Below are positions 63,948-64,000 of a stretch of DNA of 64,000 nucleotides, piece after piece (the stretch's first letter is position 1; every line of letters starts with the position of its first letter). Location of the stretch: contig NZ_JAFA01000019.1 of NCBI RefSeq assembly GCF_000519185.1, positions 103,522 through 167,521 on the forward strand, given 5' to 3'. Both the position numbers and the translations under genes were made by a program. The notes beneath the pieces are model-generated. The model made no database searches, was not told the DNA's origin, and saw only the letters and a list, made by a program, of their open reading frames with translations. Source of the DNA: Paraburkholderia nodosa DSM 21604 (GTDB lineage: Bacteria; Pseudomonadota; Gammaproteobacteria; Burkholderiales; Burkholderiaceae).

Positions 63948-64000
63948 CAAAAGAAAGCCGCTCAAACCGCTAGCGCCTGCCACAGTTCACATCTCGCCGT

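Overview
The window looks like a chromosomal segment of a Burkholderiaceae betaproteobacterium, most likely Paraburkholderia, Caballeronia or a close relative. The reasons are the high G+C content with strong third-position bias, a Burkholderia-type trimeric porin with the C-terminal RHRF signature, the DUF3348/DUF802/OmpA/DUF2894 cluster, and at the right edge a dyad repeat I recall from Paraburkholderia genomes. The species is inferred from style, not proven. No rRNA, tRNA, CRISPR array, insertion sequence or prophage was seen. Nearly all the sequence is ordinary dense coding DNA.

Layout. 1-4.8 kb: end of an MFS transporter, a porin with its terminator, the RNA helicase DbpA and a FrnE-like DsbA oxidoreductase. 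5-9.9 kb: a four-gene translationally linked cluster. It encodes a DUF3348 protein, a MotA/TolQ-like membrane protein with a very long repetitive tail, a MotB-like OmpA protein with a conserved membrane aspartate, and a DUF2894 protein. This is the most interesting system here and resembles the ion-driven ZorAB motor without its effectors. 9.9-18.4 kb: DAHP synthase, a sterol-desaturase-type enzyme with a periplasmic beta-propeller protein, an Nramp metal transporter, glucose-6-phosphate dehydrogenase, an unlisted 49-aa membrane protein, a MarR regulator and a zinc alcohol dehydrogenase. 18.7-28.5 kb: a TPR glycosyltransferase, small proteins, a Tat-exported phospholipase C, an aldehyde dehydrogenase, a GFA protein, and a catalase-like peroxidase coupled to cytochrome b561.

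28.5-32.5 kb is a uronate/pectin catabolic locus (kdgT divergent from kduI-kduD-kdgR) with a dyad operator between the divergent genes. 32.5-37.5 kb is a tripartite EmrAB/NodT-type efflux operon divergent from its probable TetR repressor. 37.6-39.7 kb holds a LysE exporter and a TetR-ohr peroxide-resistance module with three copies of one operator. 39.7-49.4 kb is recC-recB-recD, transcribed leftward with ATGA overlaps. 49.6-52.4 kb is ugpA-ugpE-ugpC without ugpB. 52.7-60.8 kb carries a ferredoxin reductase, an amino-acid binding protein, an MFS permease with a perfect 16-bp palindrome in its promoter, a nucleoside deoxyribosyltransferase, and two neighbouring peptidases of families S10 and S53. 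61.1-64 kb holds galU, an unlisted 47-aa membrane protein, an acyltransferase-3 protein, and the dyad repeat at the right edge.
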